Shown: positions 53,716 to 62,531, numbered from the stretch's first letter. The stretch is 64,000 nucleotides of DNA from Roseburia sp. (GCA_017937095.1 JAGBEG010000013.1:372001-436000), one strand, 5' to 3'. A program made the numbers and translations. The notes: generated from the letters alone by a model not told the origin.

Positions 53716-54428
53716 TACAGTATCTCCCTTCTTATGTTAAGCTTCACCAGATTCGTATTAATATAGTCAAACGCATACATCACCGGATTATTTTTCCCGT
53801 CAAAATGAAGCTGCTCCATCAGCACGACTGGGCTGTTCAAAAATTGTTCCGCCGCCATATCCCATTCATCTCTGTGGCTGATTCCCTTGATTTCACTCTC
53901 CGCATAGGAGACTTTTACGCCGCATTCTTCCTCAAGCATTCTTAAGATGCTTCCCGAAAGACCCTTATTGAACATGTTCCCGACAAGACTCTGCGCAAAA
54001 ACATTATAGGAAAATGCCACCGGTTGACCGTCTGCCGTGCGTGCCCTGTTTACCACAACAATCCTTTCGTCTGCACCGAGTTTCATTTTTTCCCGAATAT
54101 GCGCTGTCGGAAATTCATGGGTCGCACTCTTAAATACGCTTCCCGGCACATAGCCCGCCGCTTCTATCATCGTTCCGACGGAGCTTAGCAACAGCAGCGG
54201 ATTTTCCATGACCTTCTTGTTTTCAATGACATAGGTTCCCGACCCATGCCGTTTTTCCACGATTCCCTTCTGCTGTAAAATGTTCAAGGTCTCCCGCACG
54301 GTGGATCGTCCTACGCCGTACCGTCTGGTAAGCTCCATTTCTCCCGGCAGCTTTGTTCCCACGCTCCACTCACCGCTTCGTATTTTTTCCTCCAGCACAT
54401 TCGCCAATTGTTCGTATCTGTATTTCAT
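53715..54428 (-). CDS. GntR-family regulator with UTRA domain
   Basis: 237 residues. Winged HTH (YGVGRSTVRETLNILQQKGIVEKRHG), then a UTRA effector domain (residues about 85-235, MKLGADERIVVVNRARTADG, VSYAESEIKGISHRD). HutC/UTRA proteins sense a substrate or phosphorylated intermediate. First gene of the operon and so its probable local regulator. Confidence 0.92.
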   Translation of the reverse strand: MKYRYEQLANVLEEKIRSGEWSVGTKLPGEMELTRRYGVGRSTVRETLNILQQKGIVEKRHGSGTYVIENKKVMENPLLLLSSVGTMIEAAGYVPGSVFKSATHEFPTAHIREKMKLGADERIVVVNRARTADGQPVAFSYNVFAQSLVGNMFNKGLSGSILRMLEEECGVKVSYAESEIKGISHRDEWDMAAEQFLNSPVVLMEQLHFDGKNNPVMYAFDYINTNLVKLNIRREIL

Positions 54429-54565
54429 CTGTTGTACTTCCTCTTCAAAAGTTGTCTGACAAGTTTTATAAGCAGAGTTTACCGCCCGAATGTAAAGCCT
54501 AAAAGGAACAACGCGTAAAATCAGAGTAAAGTTTCATCAAAATTGCGGCGCCGGACATAAAAAAA

Positions 54566-54592
54566 GAACGGCACCATTTTTCGATGTCGTTC
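54566..54592 (-). terminator. Terminator of the DUF1848 gene
   Basis: GAACGACATCGAAAAATGGTGCCGTTC hairpin followed by TTTTTTT on the minus strand, 12 nt after the stop. Confidence 0.7.
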
Positions 54593-54603
54593 CCTTCTTT
54601 TTT

Positions 54604-55554
54604 CTATTCCATTCCAAAATCCAGACAGGAAATTTGCTCACTGCGCAGCGATTTCATCCGGCGCTCCGTGATTTTATCCGCATCAGTCAGCTTTCCACAC
54701 AACAGCGGGGACGCTGGGTCATACTGCAGCGCATTCCGCTGTACCTGTTCCGCGCTGATATTCGCATAGCAATATCTACAGCCGTTCCTGCACGTATGGT
54801 AGCTTCCCACCTCCACACTCTCGATACAGCCGCACTCCGCCCGCTGACCGGAGTCTTTCTTCGCCGCAATCCGGCAGCCAATTATCTTCTCTATCAACGT
54901 CTGGTCGATGCAGCAATTCGGGAGAATCCCACACGCAGATAAATCGAGTGCCTCCGCACAGGACGCAATTTCCATTTGATTTGCATGTGCAATTTCAGCA
55001 AGCTTTCCGGCGAACGCCTGTAATTCTTCTCCTTCAAGCTCCCGGATATCAAGCGCCTCCATGTTCTTCCGGTTCTTCGCGTAAATATCCACAAAGCTTA
55101 TCACGCATTTCTTCGTATACCCGCGAAGCGCTCCGGCAATCTCTTCAAATGCCCGCTCGTGGTACTCCCTCGTATACACCTTGTTAAAAAAGACCGGATC
55201 GTACCGCCAGATCACACGCTCCATGCCGATTTGATCTGCGAGTTCTCTGAAAATCGGAATCATCTGCTTTCGCTTGTGCGGCACTCCCGGTTCGATATCC
55301 GTGCCATACCCTGTGAGCGTGAATTGAAAATAATACGGATAACCGGAAAGCTCTCCGAGCCGCGCCATCATCGGCTTGGGATTCTTCGTCCAGAACACGA
55401 TACAGTCAATCACTTCCGGCGAAAGCGTAATCCGGCTCACCTGATGCGGATTCATCGGGTTGCGCACATATAGGAACCCTTGCCGGATACGCTCATAGAA
55501 CCAGTCGGAATAATAATTCGGAATATCGGTTCGTCTGCTGACGCTCAGTATCAT
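54604..55554 (-). CDS. DUF1848 protein with C-terminal cysteine cluster
   Basis: 316 residues. DUF1848 family: ILSVSRRTDIPNYYSDWFYE, NPHQVSRITLSPEVIDCIVF, WTKNPKPMM, FQFTLTGYGTDIEPGVPHK and WRYDPVFFN. The C-terminal Cys set TCRNGCRYCYANIS looks like an iron-sulfur site, but the canonical N-terminal radical-SAM position is absent. The role is not established; a redox or SAM-related cofactor is possible. The start at 55554 has GGAGGC. An inverted repeat with CAAAAACT motifs lies upstream. Confidence 0.9.
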   Translation of the reverse strand: MILSVSRRTDIPNYYSDWFYERIRQGFLYVRNPMNPHQVSRITLSPEVIDCIVFWTKNPKPMMARLGELSGYPYYFQFTLTGYGTDIEPGVPHKRKQMIPIFRELADQIGMERVIWRYDPVFFNKVYTREYHERAFEEIAGALRGYTKKCVISFVDIYAKNRKNMEALDIRELEGEELQAFAGKLAEIAHANQMEIASCAEALDLSACGILPNCCIDQTLIEKIIGCRIAAKKDSGQRAECGCIESVEVGSYHTCRNGCRYCYANISAEQVQRNALQYDPASPLLCGKLTDADKITERRMKSLRSEQISCLDFGME

Positions 55555-55648
55555 AGGCTGCCTCCGTTTTCTTTCAGAAATCCACTTCCATACTTTCCAT
55601 TTTCCCAATGTATACCTCATACTTATATATTGTGCAAAAACTTTGCAA

Positions 55649-55690
55649 AATTCAACAGTTTTTGTATTGCAGTACAAAAACTATTGAATT
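55649..55690. promoter_or_regulatory. 18-bp inverted repeat upstream of the DUF1848 gene
   Basis: AATTCAACAGTTTTTGTA and TACAAAAACTATTGAATT differ at one position, separated by 6 nt. A third CAAAAACT occurs at 55635-55642. Probably a regulator-binding region or hairpin in the leader. The rest of 55700-56045 is AT-rich and holds no recognisable gene. Confidence 0.5.
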
Positions 55691-56049
55691 TTATTTGAAA
55701 TTTCTATTCTGGCATGCCATAGACATCTTCATAAAATACATTTCAGATTTACCTGTTCTAAAATGAACTGTCCTATCATATCGTCTCCCGGTTGTCCCTG
55801 CATTGTACAGTTTAATATGCATACATTTTGAAATGTACGTATTGATAGTTGCAAGTCGGGCGGTAAACGATAAGTTCCTGTAATATAACAGTCTGTGACG
55901 CAGTACTCACGCTAACAGCTTTATGCCTGCAAGGCAACGATACCGGGATTTTGGTAATACCTTGTCTGTCCTGTCTGCCTTTGTATGGGTATATTTTTCA
56001 GAGCCGGGCATTCCCGGAACATAATTGGCGCTATTCTGCATCGCCGCCT

Positions 56050-56994
56050 TTAATTTTCTCCATATGCCACCTCTATATTTCCATTGTTTGTTTCGGTCGT
56101 AATTGTTATCGTTGCATCGCCGCCGACAATGCCGCGTATTGTACGTCCGTCAATTGTAAGATACTCCTGAAATGTAGTAGTGACAGAACCGTTTTTCGTC
56201 GTAGCTTCGAATTCAAAATCCAAGTCAGCGGGAATCGTAAGATTGATAGCGTCATTTTTATTAAAGAAATACAAATCCCCCGTTACTTCAGCATATGCAA
56301 CATTGAGATTGCCGGAATTATTTGCTTTGTAGCTGCCGGAGCCCGTAGCCGCTTTTATATCCGCATTGCCGCTTGTTGAGGTATATGTTACACACCCGGT
56401 CAGTTCATCACAAAGGACATTTCCTCTTGTTGTTTGCAGTTGTATGGTGTCTGCCTCAATCTTGCCTAACTACAAATTTCCGCTTGTTGAGGATAAATGA
56501 ATGTCCGAAGCACGCGCACTGTTTATTTCCACGGTTCCTGCCGTACTATCAATATAAAGCCCGGATAATTGCAACTCCACCCCGGATAAATCAATATCTC
56601 CATCTGTTGTCGTGATCGTAAGGGCTTCCTGATAAGAAGCGGGTAAATACACTTCAACATAACGATAAAATCCGTCCTTAAAAAGCGGTTTCCTGCCCTC
56701 GCTGACATGAATCCTATCGTTTTTCTGCGTTACACTGGCATAGTAACTGCTTTTATTTTCCGTCATATATTCTTTGATAATCAGCTCATCACCTTCTGCT
56801 TTAAAGAATGTAATCGGTTCTTCATCATAAGAGACTGTCACATCTGATATCCCGTCCAAAGAGAAATGAAGCTCATTTGCAATTTGGGGACTTTGGGAAT
56901 GTGTACAGGCGCTCAAAGCCATCGGAAAAAGTAACGTTACCATGCAGCATACAACTTGTTTTTTGATTCTCATAAAATCATCCTCTCTTTTCAT
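56050..56994 (-). pseudogene. DUF4097 lipoprotein gene interrupted by an in-frame TAG
   Basis: Full frame is 314 codons plus stop. Residues 1-174 start with a lipoprotein signal (MALSAC) and continue to HLSSTSGNL, where TAG (56470-56472) stops. The same frame resumes directly (LGKIEADTIQLQTTRGNVLC, TSTSGNADIKAATGSGSY, ANNSGNLNVAYAEVTGD) to NNGNIEVAYGEN. The fold is a DUF4097 repeating beta structure. A single nonsense change explains the break. Without suppression only a shorter lipoprotein is made. It lies downstream of the TetR gene with a matching operator between. Confidence 0.88.
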
Positions 56995-57000
56995 ACTTAA

Positions 57001-57019
57001 TAAATGAATAATTCATTTA
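57001..57019. promoter_or_regulatory. TetR operator copy 1, TAAATGAATAATTCATTTA
   Basis: Perfect 19-bp palindrome just upstream of the DUF4097 start and downstream of the TetR stop; copy 2 lies before tetR. Confidence 0.7.
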
Positions 57020-57026
57020 TTTCCAG

Positions 57027-57066
57027 AGTAAAAATTAAGGGGCCAAAAAGCCCACTAATTTTTACT
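57027..57066 (-). terminator. Terminator-like stem over the TetR stop codon
   Basis: Arms 57027-57043 and 57050-57066 pair at 15 of 17 positions; the TetR stop is in the arm. It is followed by CTGGAAATAAATG, so the T-run is weak. Confidence 0.55.
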
Positions 57067-57723
57067 CTGATACGCGGCTATAATGTTATCCATGCAAAGT
57101 TGTTTTGACAGACTCAACGGAATATCCCTCGTTTCATAGGACGTGTATCGAACATCCATTGCCCACCATGAGAGAATTTCAATTATCAGAGTTGTCGTCA
57201 GTTTGAGATGCTCAAGGGGACGAACCGTACCGTTTTCCATAAATATCTCCATATACCGGGTCATGATTTCAAAAAAATTTTTGCGGTATTGTCTGTAATG
57301 CTCCGCCAAAAACGGAAAGTCGAACTGATTCTTTTCAATGAACAGACAACCTACTGCATACTTCGAAAGCATATCAAACGCATCTGAAACAAGAGCTTCG
57401 AAGCTATAATCAGCAGCATTGTTTTCAAGGTGCTTGGCGAAATCGTCACCCGTCTTTTCAAGCAGCGCAACAATTTCGTTTTCCAATCCTACAAACAAAT
57501 CATCCGTAACCGGCCTGTCAAAGTCTCCATTGATAAAATCGGGATCAATGGTACATTTCAGAACGAAGTGCATGATTGCTTCTTTCCCTGTAAAGTCAAG
57601 GTAGATTGTACCGACAGAAACACCGACCGCTTTTGCAATATGGCTGATCTGCGTTTTGGAATAGCCTTGCTGTAAAAACAGGAGCGTCGCTGCGTCTGCG
57701 ATTGCTTTCATACGGTCATTCAT
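57055..57723 (-). CDS. TetR-family regulator
   Basis: 222 residues. TetR HTH (YSKTQISHIAKAVGVSVGTIYLDF) and an all-helical ligand domain. Represses by binding a palindrome and releases it on ligand binding. Two near-identical palindromes (57001-57019, 57748-57766) flank the gene, indicating control of itself and of the DUF4097 gene. AGGAGG-type site before the ATG. Confidence 0.93.
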   Translation of the reverse strand: MNDRMKAIADAATLLFLQQGYSKTQISHIAKAVGVSVGTIYLDFTGKEAIMHFVLKCTIDPDFINGDFDRPVTDDLFVGLENEIVALLEKTGDDFAKHLENNAADYSFEALVSDAFDMLSKYAVGCLFIEKNQFDFPFLAEHYRQYRKNFFEIMTRYMEIFMENGTVRPLEHLKLTTTLIIEILSWWAMDVRYTSYETRDIPLSLSKQLCMDNIIAAYQSKN

Positions 57724-57747
57724 GTAAGTACCGTCCTCCTTTTATAT

Positions 57748-57766
57748 TAAATGAATTATTCATTCA
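57748..57766. promoter_or_regulatory. TetR operator copy 2, TAAATGAATTATTCATTCA
   Basis: Matches copy 1 at 17 of 19 positions (centre base, and C for T near the end). About 25 bp upstream of tetR. Confidence 0.7.
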
Positions 57767-57816
57767 TATTTTACACTCCTTTTTTTTCTTTGTCAATAAC
57801 ATTAAAGAAATCACAC

Positions 57817-59133
57817 TCATACCAGCCTTTTGTTTCTCCACTTTCCGGTTTTCCAGCGCAGTACCATTCCTACCGCTCTGACGCACTCATCGCTTGCCAG
57901 TCCAATGTAAGCCCCCACTGCCATAAGTCCCAAATGAATCCCAAAGAAATAAGTTCCGCCTGCCGCGCACACGAACACAAAAACCGCCGCGAGCGCTGCT
58001 GGAAATACCGCGTCGCCGCTGCTTTTTAGCGCCTGACCGAATACAAGGTTTGTCACGCGCCCTATCTCCAGCGCGATATCTATCACAAGCAGCTTTGTCA
58101 CCAATGCAATCATGACCGGATCATCCGTAAAGAGCCTCATAATCCATCCCGCACAGGCTGCAAGCAGCGCCGCCAGACAAGCCGCCACTGCAACGCCTGT
58201 CACCGCAGCCTTTTTCGTTCCCTTATCACAGGCGTCATACTCACCTGCACCCACATACCAGCCCGTCATAATCGCATTCGCCTGTGCCAACGCAGCCCCG
58301 ATGCAATAGGAAAAATTGGTGATCTGCATTGCATAAGACCGCGCCGTCACATTCAGTCCCTCTGCATCCATCTGATTTAAAAAGCGGATTACCAGCGTCA
58401 TTGCCACATTGTACAGCGCCGTCTCACAGGCGGACGGCAAGCCAACGCTGACGATCTGCCCCAATACCTTCCTGTTTTCGATTCTCTCCGGACTTTGTTT
58501 TGCATGAACCAGCAAGTGACTAAACAGCATTACAATCAGTAAATTCGCCACCCTGGAAATCACCGTTGCCATCGCAACTCCCTGTACTCCCGTATGAAAC
58601 ACAAAGAGGAAAACCGCATTTAAAATAAGATTCATTACGTTTGCGATAAACGTGGCATATAAAGGCTGCTTTGTATATCCAAACGCCCGCAGATAGCCTG
58701 AGAAAATAGGGATCAGCGCATTTAAAATGCAGCCGCCGCCCACGATCTTAAGATAAACAGCCGCCGGATCGCGCAGCGTCTCCGCAATGCCTACCACATC
58801 AAGAATCGCACCGGAGCAGGTAAACAGGAAAAGCGCCAGACAACAACCCACCACGGCATTAAAAAGCAGCCCAAGCTGTCTCGCCTGATAAGCGATTCCC
58901 GGTCGCCCCGCACCGATATTCTGCGTCATCACCGCCATCATGCCGGAGGAAATGATAGAAAACATAATGATAAAAATTCCGATATAAGTATTTGCCGTAC
59001 CCACGGCTCCTACCGCGTAATCGCCCACAGAAGAGAGCATCAGTGTATCTACCATGCCTGAGAGCATGTAAAATAATGTTTCAAAACAAATGGGAATAAA
59101 AAGCTGGGACAATGTTTTTCTCTGTTCTTCCAT
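57817..59133 (-). CDS. MATE-family multidrug efflux transporter
   Basis: 438 residues, twelve membrane spans in two bundles. ETLFYMLSGMVDTLMLSSVG, GTANTYIGIFIIMF, VLGQIVSVGLPSACETALYN and GIGA-type segments; exports drugs or metabolites by Na+ or H+ antiport. The start at 59133 has GGAGGG upstream. Divergent from the AraC regulator, which may control it. Confidence 0.94.
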   Translation of the reverse strand: MEEQRKTLSQLFIPICFETLFYMLSGMVDTLMLSSVGDYAVGAVGTANTYIGIFIIMFSIISSGMMAVMTQNIGAGRPGIAYQARQLGLLFNAVVGCCLALFLFTCSGAILDVVGIAETLRDPAAVYLKIVGGGCILNALIPIFSGYLRAFGYTKQPLYATFIANVMNLILNAVFLFVFHTGVQGVAMATVISRVANLLIVMLFSHLLVHAKQSPERIENRKVLGQIVSVGLPSACETALYNVAMTLVIRFLNQMDAEGLNVTARSYAMQITNFSYCIGAALAQANAIMTGWYVGAGEYDACDKGTKKAAVTGVAVAACLAALLAACAGWIMRLFTDDPVMIALVTKLLVIDIALEIGRVTNLVFGQALKSSGDAVFPAALAAVFVFVCAAGGTYFFGIHLGLMAVGAYIGLASDECVRAVGMVLRWKTGKWRNKRLV

Positions 59134-59290
59134 CGACCTGTATCCCTCCATGTAAAATATTTTATGTATTTTACATTTTACCCTTTACACCCGAAAAACT
59201 CTTGCACATATTCCGCAAATAATTGCACTTTTTCTACTTTTCCACTATAATCATGACAGAAAAACATTTTGAATTTGAAAGGAGTCTGGA

Positions 59291-60142
59291 ATGTATTTAG
59301 AATTAAAAGAAAATCACCCGCATGGAACCGCAGATTACCCATTCAGTGAATATCATATGAACCCTCATCCGCATGCCTTCCAGATTCCGGTACATTGGCA
59401 CGACGAGGCGGAAATCATCTATGTGCGAAAAGGTCCTCTGTCTCTCGTCATTGACGGACAGGAATACACGGGCACCGACTGCTCCATTCACCTTGTCAGC
59501 CCCGGTGAGCTTCATCTTATGAGCGCCTCCGAAGAGCCTGTTGATTATTTTACGCTTTTATTTCCATTGGAATTTGTGTCCTTTCAGTCGAAGGACTGGC
59601 TGGAAAACGAGCTCCTCTTCCCCCTCCGCAGCCACAGTATGCGCTTTGTCCCTGAAATCACAGACGCCGCGCTTATGGCAGAGCTTGTTCCCCTGATGGA
59701 GGAAATCATCGAAGCAAATCACAAAACTTCCTACCAAAAGCACCTCGGCGTCAGGATTCTTCTGCTGAAATTCCTGGAATTATTGGCAGAGCATAACGGT
59801 CTGCGCCATGACAGTCCGGGAAATCCTGCGGGAATCCAAAAGGAAATGCTCTTTTATCTCCAGCAAAATTACTGCAATCACATCAGCTTAAAGGATCTGG
59901 CGTCTCATTTCCATCTGTCTGAAAAGTACGTGTCACGTTTCTTTAAAGAACAGTTTCATCTAACCGTGACCCAGTACATCAGCTACCTGCGCCTCTCCCA
60001 CGCGAAGCATCTGTTGGAATCTACAAATCTTTCTGTCACCGATATCGCGCTCGCCTGTGGTTTTACGAATGTAAGTTATTTTATCCGGAGCTTTGGGCGG
60101 ACCTATGGATTGTCACCGCTGCAGTATCGCAGGCGGGGGTGA
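59291..60142 (+). CDS. AraC-family regulator with cupin domain
   Basis: 283 residues. N-terminal AraC-type cupin (IPVHWHDEAEIIYVRKGPLS, SPGELHLMSA), then a double HTH with the C-terminal signature VTDIALACGFTNVSYFIRSFGR. Senses a ligand and activates nearby genes. AAAGGAGT before the ATG. It precedes the toxin-antitoxin locus. Confidence 0.94.
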   Translation: MYLELKENHPHGTADYPFSEYHMNPHPHAFQIPVHWHDEAEIIYVRKGPLSLVIDGQEYTGTDCSIHLVSPGELHLMSASEEPVDYFTLLFPLEFVSFQSKDWLENELLFPLRSHSMRFVPEITDAALMAELVPLMEEIIEANHKTSYQKHLGVRILLLKFLELLAEHNGLRHDSPGNPAGIQKEMLFYLQQNYCNHISLKDLASHFHLSEKYVSRFFKEQFHLTVTQYISYLRLSHAKHLLESTNLSVTDIALACGFTNVSYFIRSFGRTYGLSPLQYRRRG

Positions 60143-60245
60143 TTTTAGCGGGGTGAAAATCGTACACTCTTCCTTGCTTCCGATAATTCTTTTGCAAAAA
60201 GTATTTATTATCTCTTACGATCTCATTTTCAAAATTGGTATTGAA

Positions 60246-60274
60246 TTGAAAATGCTGTTATGCTATATTATAAA
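60246..60274 (+). promoter_or_regulatory. Promoter of the antitoxin-like RNA
   Basis: TTGAAA (60246-60251), 17-bp spacer, TATAAA (60269-60274); start near 60282 at GGACAATCG. Confidence 0.65.
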
Positions 60275-60281
60275 TACAAAA

Positions 60282-60369
60282 GGACAATCGCCCACAAGGT
60301 GGTTTGACCAGTTTAATGATGAAATAGAATTTCCACCCTTCACTCGCCAAAGTTTCAAGGGTGGTTTTT
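60282..60369 (+). ncRNA. Antisense RNA (putative antitoxin) of the holin-like toxin
   Basis: About 88 nt: begins GGACAATCG, ends with stem CCACCCTT/AAGGGTGG (60333-60340 with 60357-60364) and TTTTT. It lies convergent to and downstream of the toxin ORF. A toxin mRNA extending past the ORF would be complementary to all of it. By analogy with TxpA/RatA and BsrG/SR4, it could target the toxin mRNA for cleavage or block it. No expression data. Confidence 0.65.
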
Positions 60370-60379
60370 CTATGTAGAC

Positions 60380-60469
60380 TTACTTACAAAACGTAAAAAC
60401 GAATGTAAGCAATGCCAGAAGGAAAAGACCAAAGGTCATCAAATCCTTAAAATCAAAATGATTTTTCAT
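60380..60469 (-). CDS. Putative holin-like toxin (type I toxin-antitoxin)
   Basis: 29 residues: short polar start (MKNHFDFKD), one hydrophobic helix LMTFGLFLLALLTFVFTF, basic Cys-Lys end. This matches the Firmicutes holin-like toxin family (LM-FG-F--ALLT core). GGGGGTG lies 5 nt before the ATG. Too short for usual gene finders. Likely damages the membrane when expressed in excess. A convergent antisense RNA lies just downstream. Confidence 0.8.
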   Translation of the reverse strand: MKNHFDFKDLMTFGLFLLALLTFVFTFCK

Positions 60470-60535
60470 AGGCATCACCCCCATTCTTAAAAATGAGAGG
60501 TCAGCCCACCCTGCAACACGATTGTCCATGCGCTT

Positions 60536-60564
60536 ATTCTAGCATACATATTTCTCATTCACAA
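60536..60564 (-). promoter_or_regulatory. Promoter of the toxin mRNA
   Basis: TTGTGA (60559-60564), 17-bp spacer, TAGAAT (60536-60541) on the minus strand; start near 60527 at GGACAATCG, leaving a leader of about 58 nt. Confidence 0.7.
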
Positions 60565-60682
60565 CCTAAAGTTCTGTCTTATTCTATTCGCTATGTTTGT
60601 TCGTTACTCATTTGTTATGTGTCAGTTACTCGTGTAATTTCATATCATTTTTCATCGTTACATCAAATTTTCAAACATAAAA

Positions 60683-60713
60683 AACCCTTGAAAATACCGG
60701 ATTTTCAAGGGTT
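60683..60713 (-). terminator. Terminator of rplM-rpsI
   Basis: AACCCTTGAAAAT-CCGGT-ATTTTCAAGGGTT perfect stem followed by TTTT on the minus strand. Confidence 0.85.
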
Positions 60714-60740
60714 CTATAACTATCTTCAATTCGCTTCTTA

Positions 60741-61133
60741 TTATCTCTTTGAGAACTGCGGTGCTCTACGAGCTGCCTTGAGACCGTATTTCTTACGCTC
60801 TTTCATACGCGGATCTCTTGTTAAGAATCCAGCGGACTTTAAGACCGGTCTGTAATCAGCGTCTACGTTCAGTAATGCACGAGCGATACCATGACGGATA
60901 GCTCCTGCCTGTCCTGTGTATCCACCGCCGCGAACGTTTACTAAAACGTCGAACTTGTCAGCAGTCTCAGTCGCTGCAAGCGGCTGACGAACGATAACCT
61001 TTAAGGTATCTAATCCGAAATATTCGTCCATATCTCTTTTATTGATGGTAACTTTGCCTGTACCTGGTACTAAGTATACTCTGGCAACAGATGATTTTCT
61101 TCTTCCTGTTCCGTAATATTTTGCGTTAGCCAA
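60741..61133 (-). CDS. rpsI: 30S ribosomal protein S9
   Basis: 130 residues. [37 protein letters not shown] and the basic tail APQFSKR that reaches the P-site tRNA. 17 bp after rplM, one operon. Confidence 0.98.
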   Translation of the reverse strand: MANAKYYGTGRRKSSVARVYLVPGTGKVTINKRDMDEYFGLDTLKVIVRQPLAATETADKFDVLVNVRGGGYTGQAGAIRHGIARALLNVDADYRPVLKSAGFLTRDPRMKERKKYGLKAARRAPQFSKR

Positions 61134-61150
61134 TGTCTTTTACCTCCTCA

Positions 61151-61579
61151 TTAAAATGTTAAAGCTTCTGGCTTCTGAGCTGCGTGCTTGTGATCCGGTC
61201 CTGCGTATACGAATAACTTCGTGTACATCTCTCTTCCTAACGGTCCCTTCGGAAGCATTCCCTTAACTGCATGCTCGATCACTCTCTCCGGGTGCTTTGC
61301 CATCATCTCTTTTAATGTGGTCTCTTTCATACCGCCTACATAATCAGAGTGATTGTAGTAAATCTTCTGATCTAACTTCTTGCCGGTTACCTTAACCTTC
61401 TCAGCGTTTACAACGATTACATAATCGCCGGTATCGATGTGCGGTGTAAAGATTGGTTTATTCTTTCCTCTTAATACCTTGGCAACTTCAGATGCCAGGC
61501 GTCCTAATGTCATACCTTCAGCGTCAACTACATACCATTTTCTCTCGATGGTAGCTGGGCTAGCCATAAAAGTCTTCAT
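61151..61579 (-). CDS. rplM: 50S ribosomal protein L13
   Basis: 142 residues. [58 protein letters not shown] and [14 protein letters not shown] are diagnostic. AGGAGGAAG precedes the ATG. The gene pair starts from a strong promoter about 140 bp upstream. Confidence 0.98.
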   Translation of the reverse strand: MKTFMASPATIERKWYVVDAEGMTLGRLASEVAKVLRGKNKPIFTPHIDTGDYVIVVNAEKVKVTGKKLDQKIYYNHSDYVGGMKETTLKEMMAKHPERVIEHAVKGMLPKGPLGREMYTKLFVYAGPDHKHAAQKPEALTF

Positions 61580-61712
61580 CGTTCTTCCTCCTAGAAAATA
61601 CTGTTCACGTCAGGCAGTGTGAATGTCCGGACACACCGTCCTCCATGTCATATTGTTTATAGTTAAATGCCTCTCCGGGGCTTTGGAGCTGCATTTATTC
61701 ACTATCACAGAC
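61580..61712 (-). promoter_or_regulatory. Leader of rplM (possible L13 leader)
   Basis: The leader runs from the predicted start near 61712 to the rplM ATG at 61579 and contains short complementary stretches (for example CCGGAGAGG/CCTCTCCGG-like, and TGTCCGGACA as a perfect 10-bp palindrome). The length fits an L13-type autoregulatory leader, but consensus pairing was not checked. Confidence 0.4.
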
Positions 61713-61718
61713 TTAGAT

Positions 61719-61747
61719 ATTATATTACACGACCCCTCGCGTGTCAA
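61719..61747 (-). promoter_or_regulatory. Promoter of rplM-rpsI
   Basis: TTGACA (61742-61747), 17-bp spacer, TATAAT (61719-61724), both perfect consensus, fitting high expression of ribosomal proteins. Confidence 0.8.
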
Positions 61748-61771
61748 TCATTTTTTTCTATTTCTCCTCTG

Positions 61772-62518
61772 TTACTGTTCCCCCGGATACTCAATCCCCA
61801 TCATCGTAAGCCCATGCGCCGGAGCCGTCGGACCCGCCGCACTCCTGTCACAGGCGGCAAGGATCTCCTTGATCTCCTCGGGCGGCAGTTCCCCACCGCC
61901 GATTTTAATCAGTGTTCCCGCAATAATGCGTACCATATTATAGAGAAATCCGTTTCCTGTCACCCGGATCGTAATGATATCGTTTTCCCGCCAAACGTCA
62001 CATGCATAAATCATGCGCACCGTCGTTTTCACCTGCGCGCCGACTGCGCAGAAGCTCTTGAAATCGTGTTCTCCCACCAGATAGGAAGCCGCCTGCTTCA
62101 TCTTCTCCACATCTAGCGGGTAGTGATAGAAATAGGTATCAAACCGCCTGGTCGGCATACGGAAAGTTCGGTTTAGGATGCGGTACTCGTATGTCTTCCG
62201 GCTGGATACGAACCGCGGATGCCAGTCGCCCGGCACTTCGCAGGAACCCTGCACCACGATATCCTCCGGCAGTCTTTGATTCAGGGCAAAGGAAATCTTA
62301 TCCGCAGGCATCCTTGTATTCGTGTCAAAAATTGCCACATTTCCGAGCGAATGCACCCCGGAATCCGTGCGGCTGGCTCCGGTCACCATAATCTCCTCCC
62401 CTAACAGCTCAGAAAGCTTTTTATTCAGCACCTCTTCAATCGTGATGCCGTTCGGCTGTACCTGCCATCCCTTGTAATTTGTGCCGTCATAGGCGACCAC
62501 CATTCTTACCCTCTTCAA
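61772..62518 (-). CDS. truA: tRNA pseudouridine(38-40) synthase
   Basis: 248 residues. Isomerises uridine in the anticodon stem-loop. Catalytic Asp52 in GASRTDSGVHSLGN, YDGTNYKGWQVQPN, and FLYNMVRIIAGTLI. Ends 25 bp before the rplM promoter. Confidence 0.97.
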   Translation of the reverse strand: MKRVRMVVAYDGTNYKGWQVQPNGITIEEVLNKKLSELLGEEIMVTGASRTDSGVHSLGNVAIFDTNTRMPADKISFALNQRLPEDIVVQGSCEVPGDWHPRFVSSRKTYEYRILNRTFRMPTRRFDTYFYHYPLDVEKMKQAASYLVGEHDFKSFCAVGAQVKTTVRMIYACDVWRENDIITIRVTGNGFLYNMVRIIAGTLIKIGGGELPPEEIKEILAACDRSAAGPTAPAHGLTMMGIEYPGEQ

Positions 62519-62531
62519 AACTTCCTCCCTG

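Noticed and set aside
54604-55554. Calling the DUF1848 protein a radical SAM enzyme
   Set aside because: Cysteines CRNGCRYC occur near the C-terminus, but the usual radical-SAM barrel motifs are not seen in that order.
55951-56379. 142-codon plus-strand ORF over the DUF4097 gene end
   Set aside because: Antisense shadow of the interrupted DUF4097 gene; no start signal.
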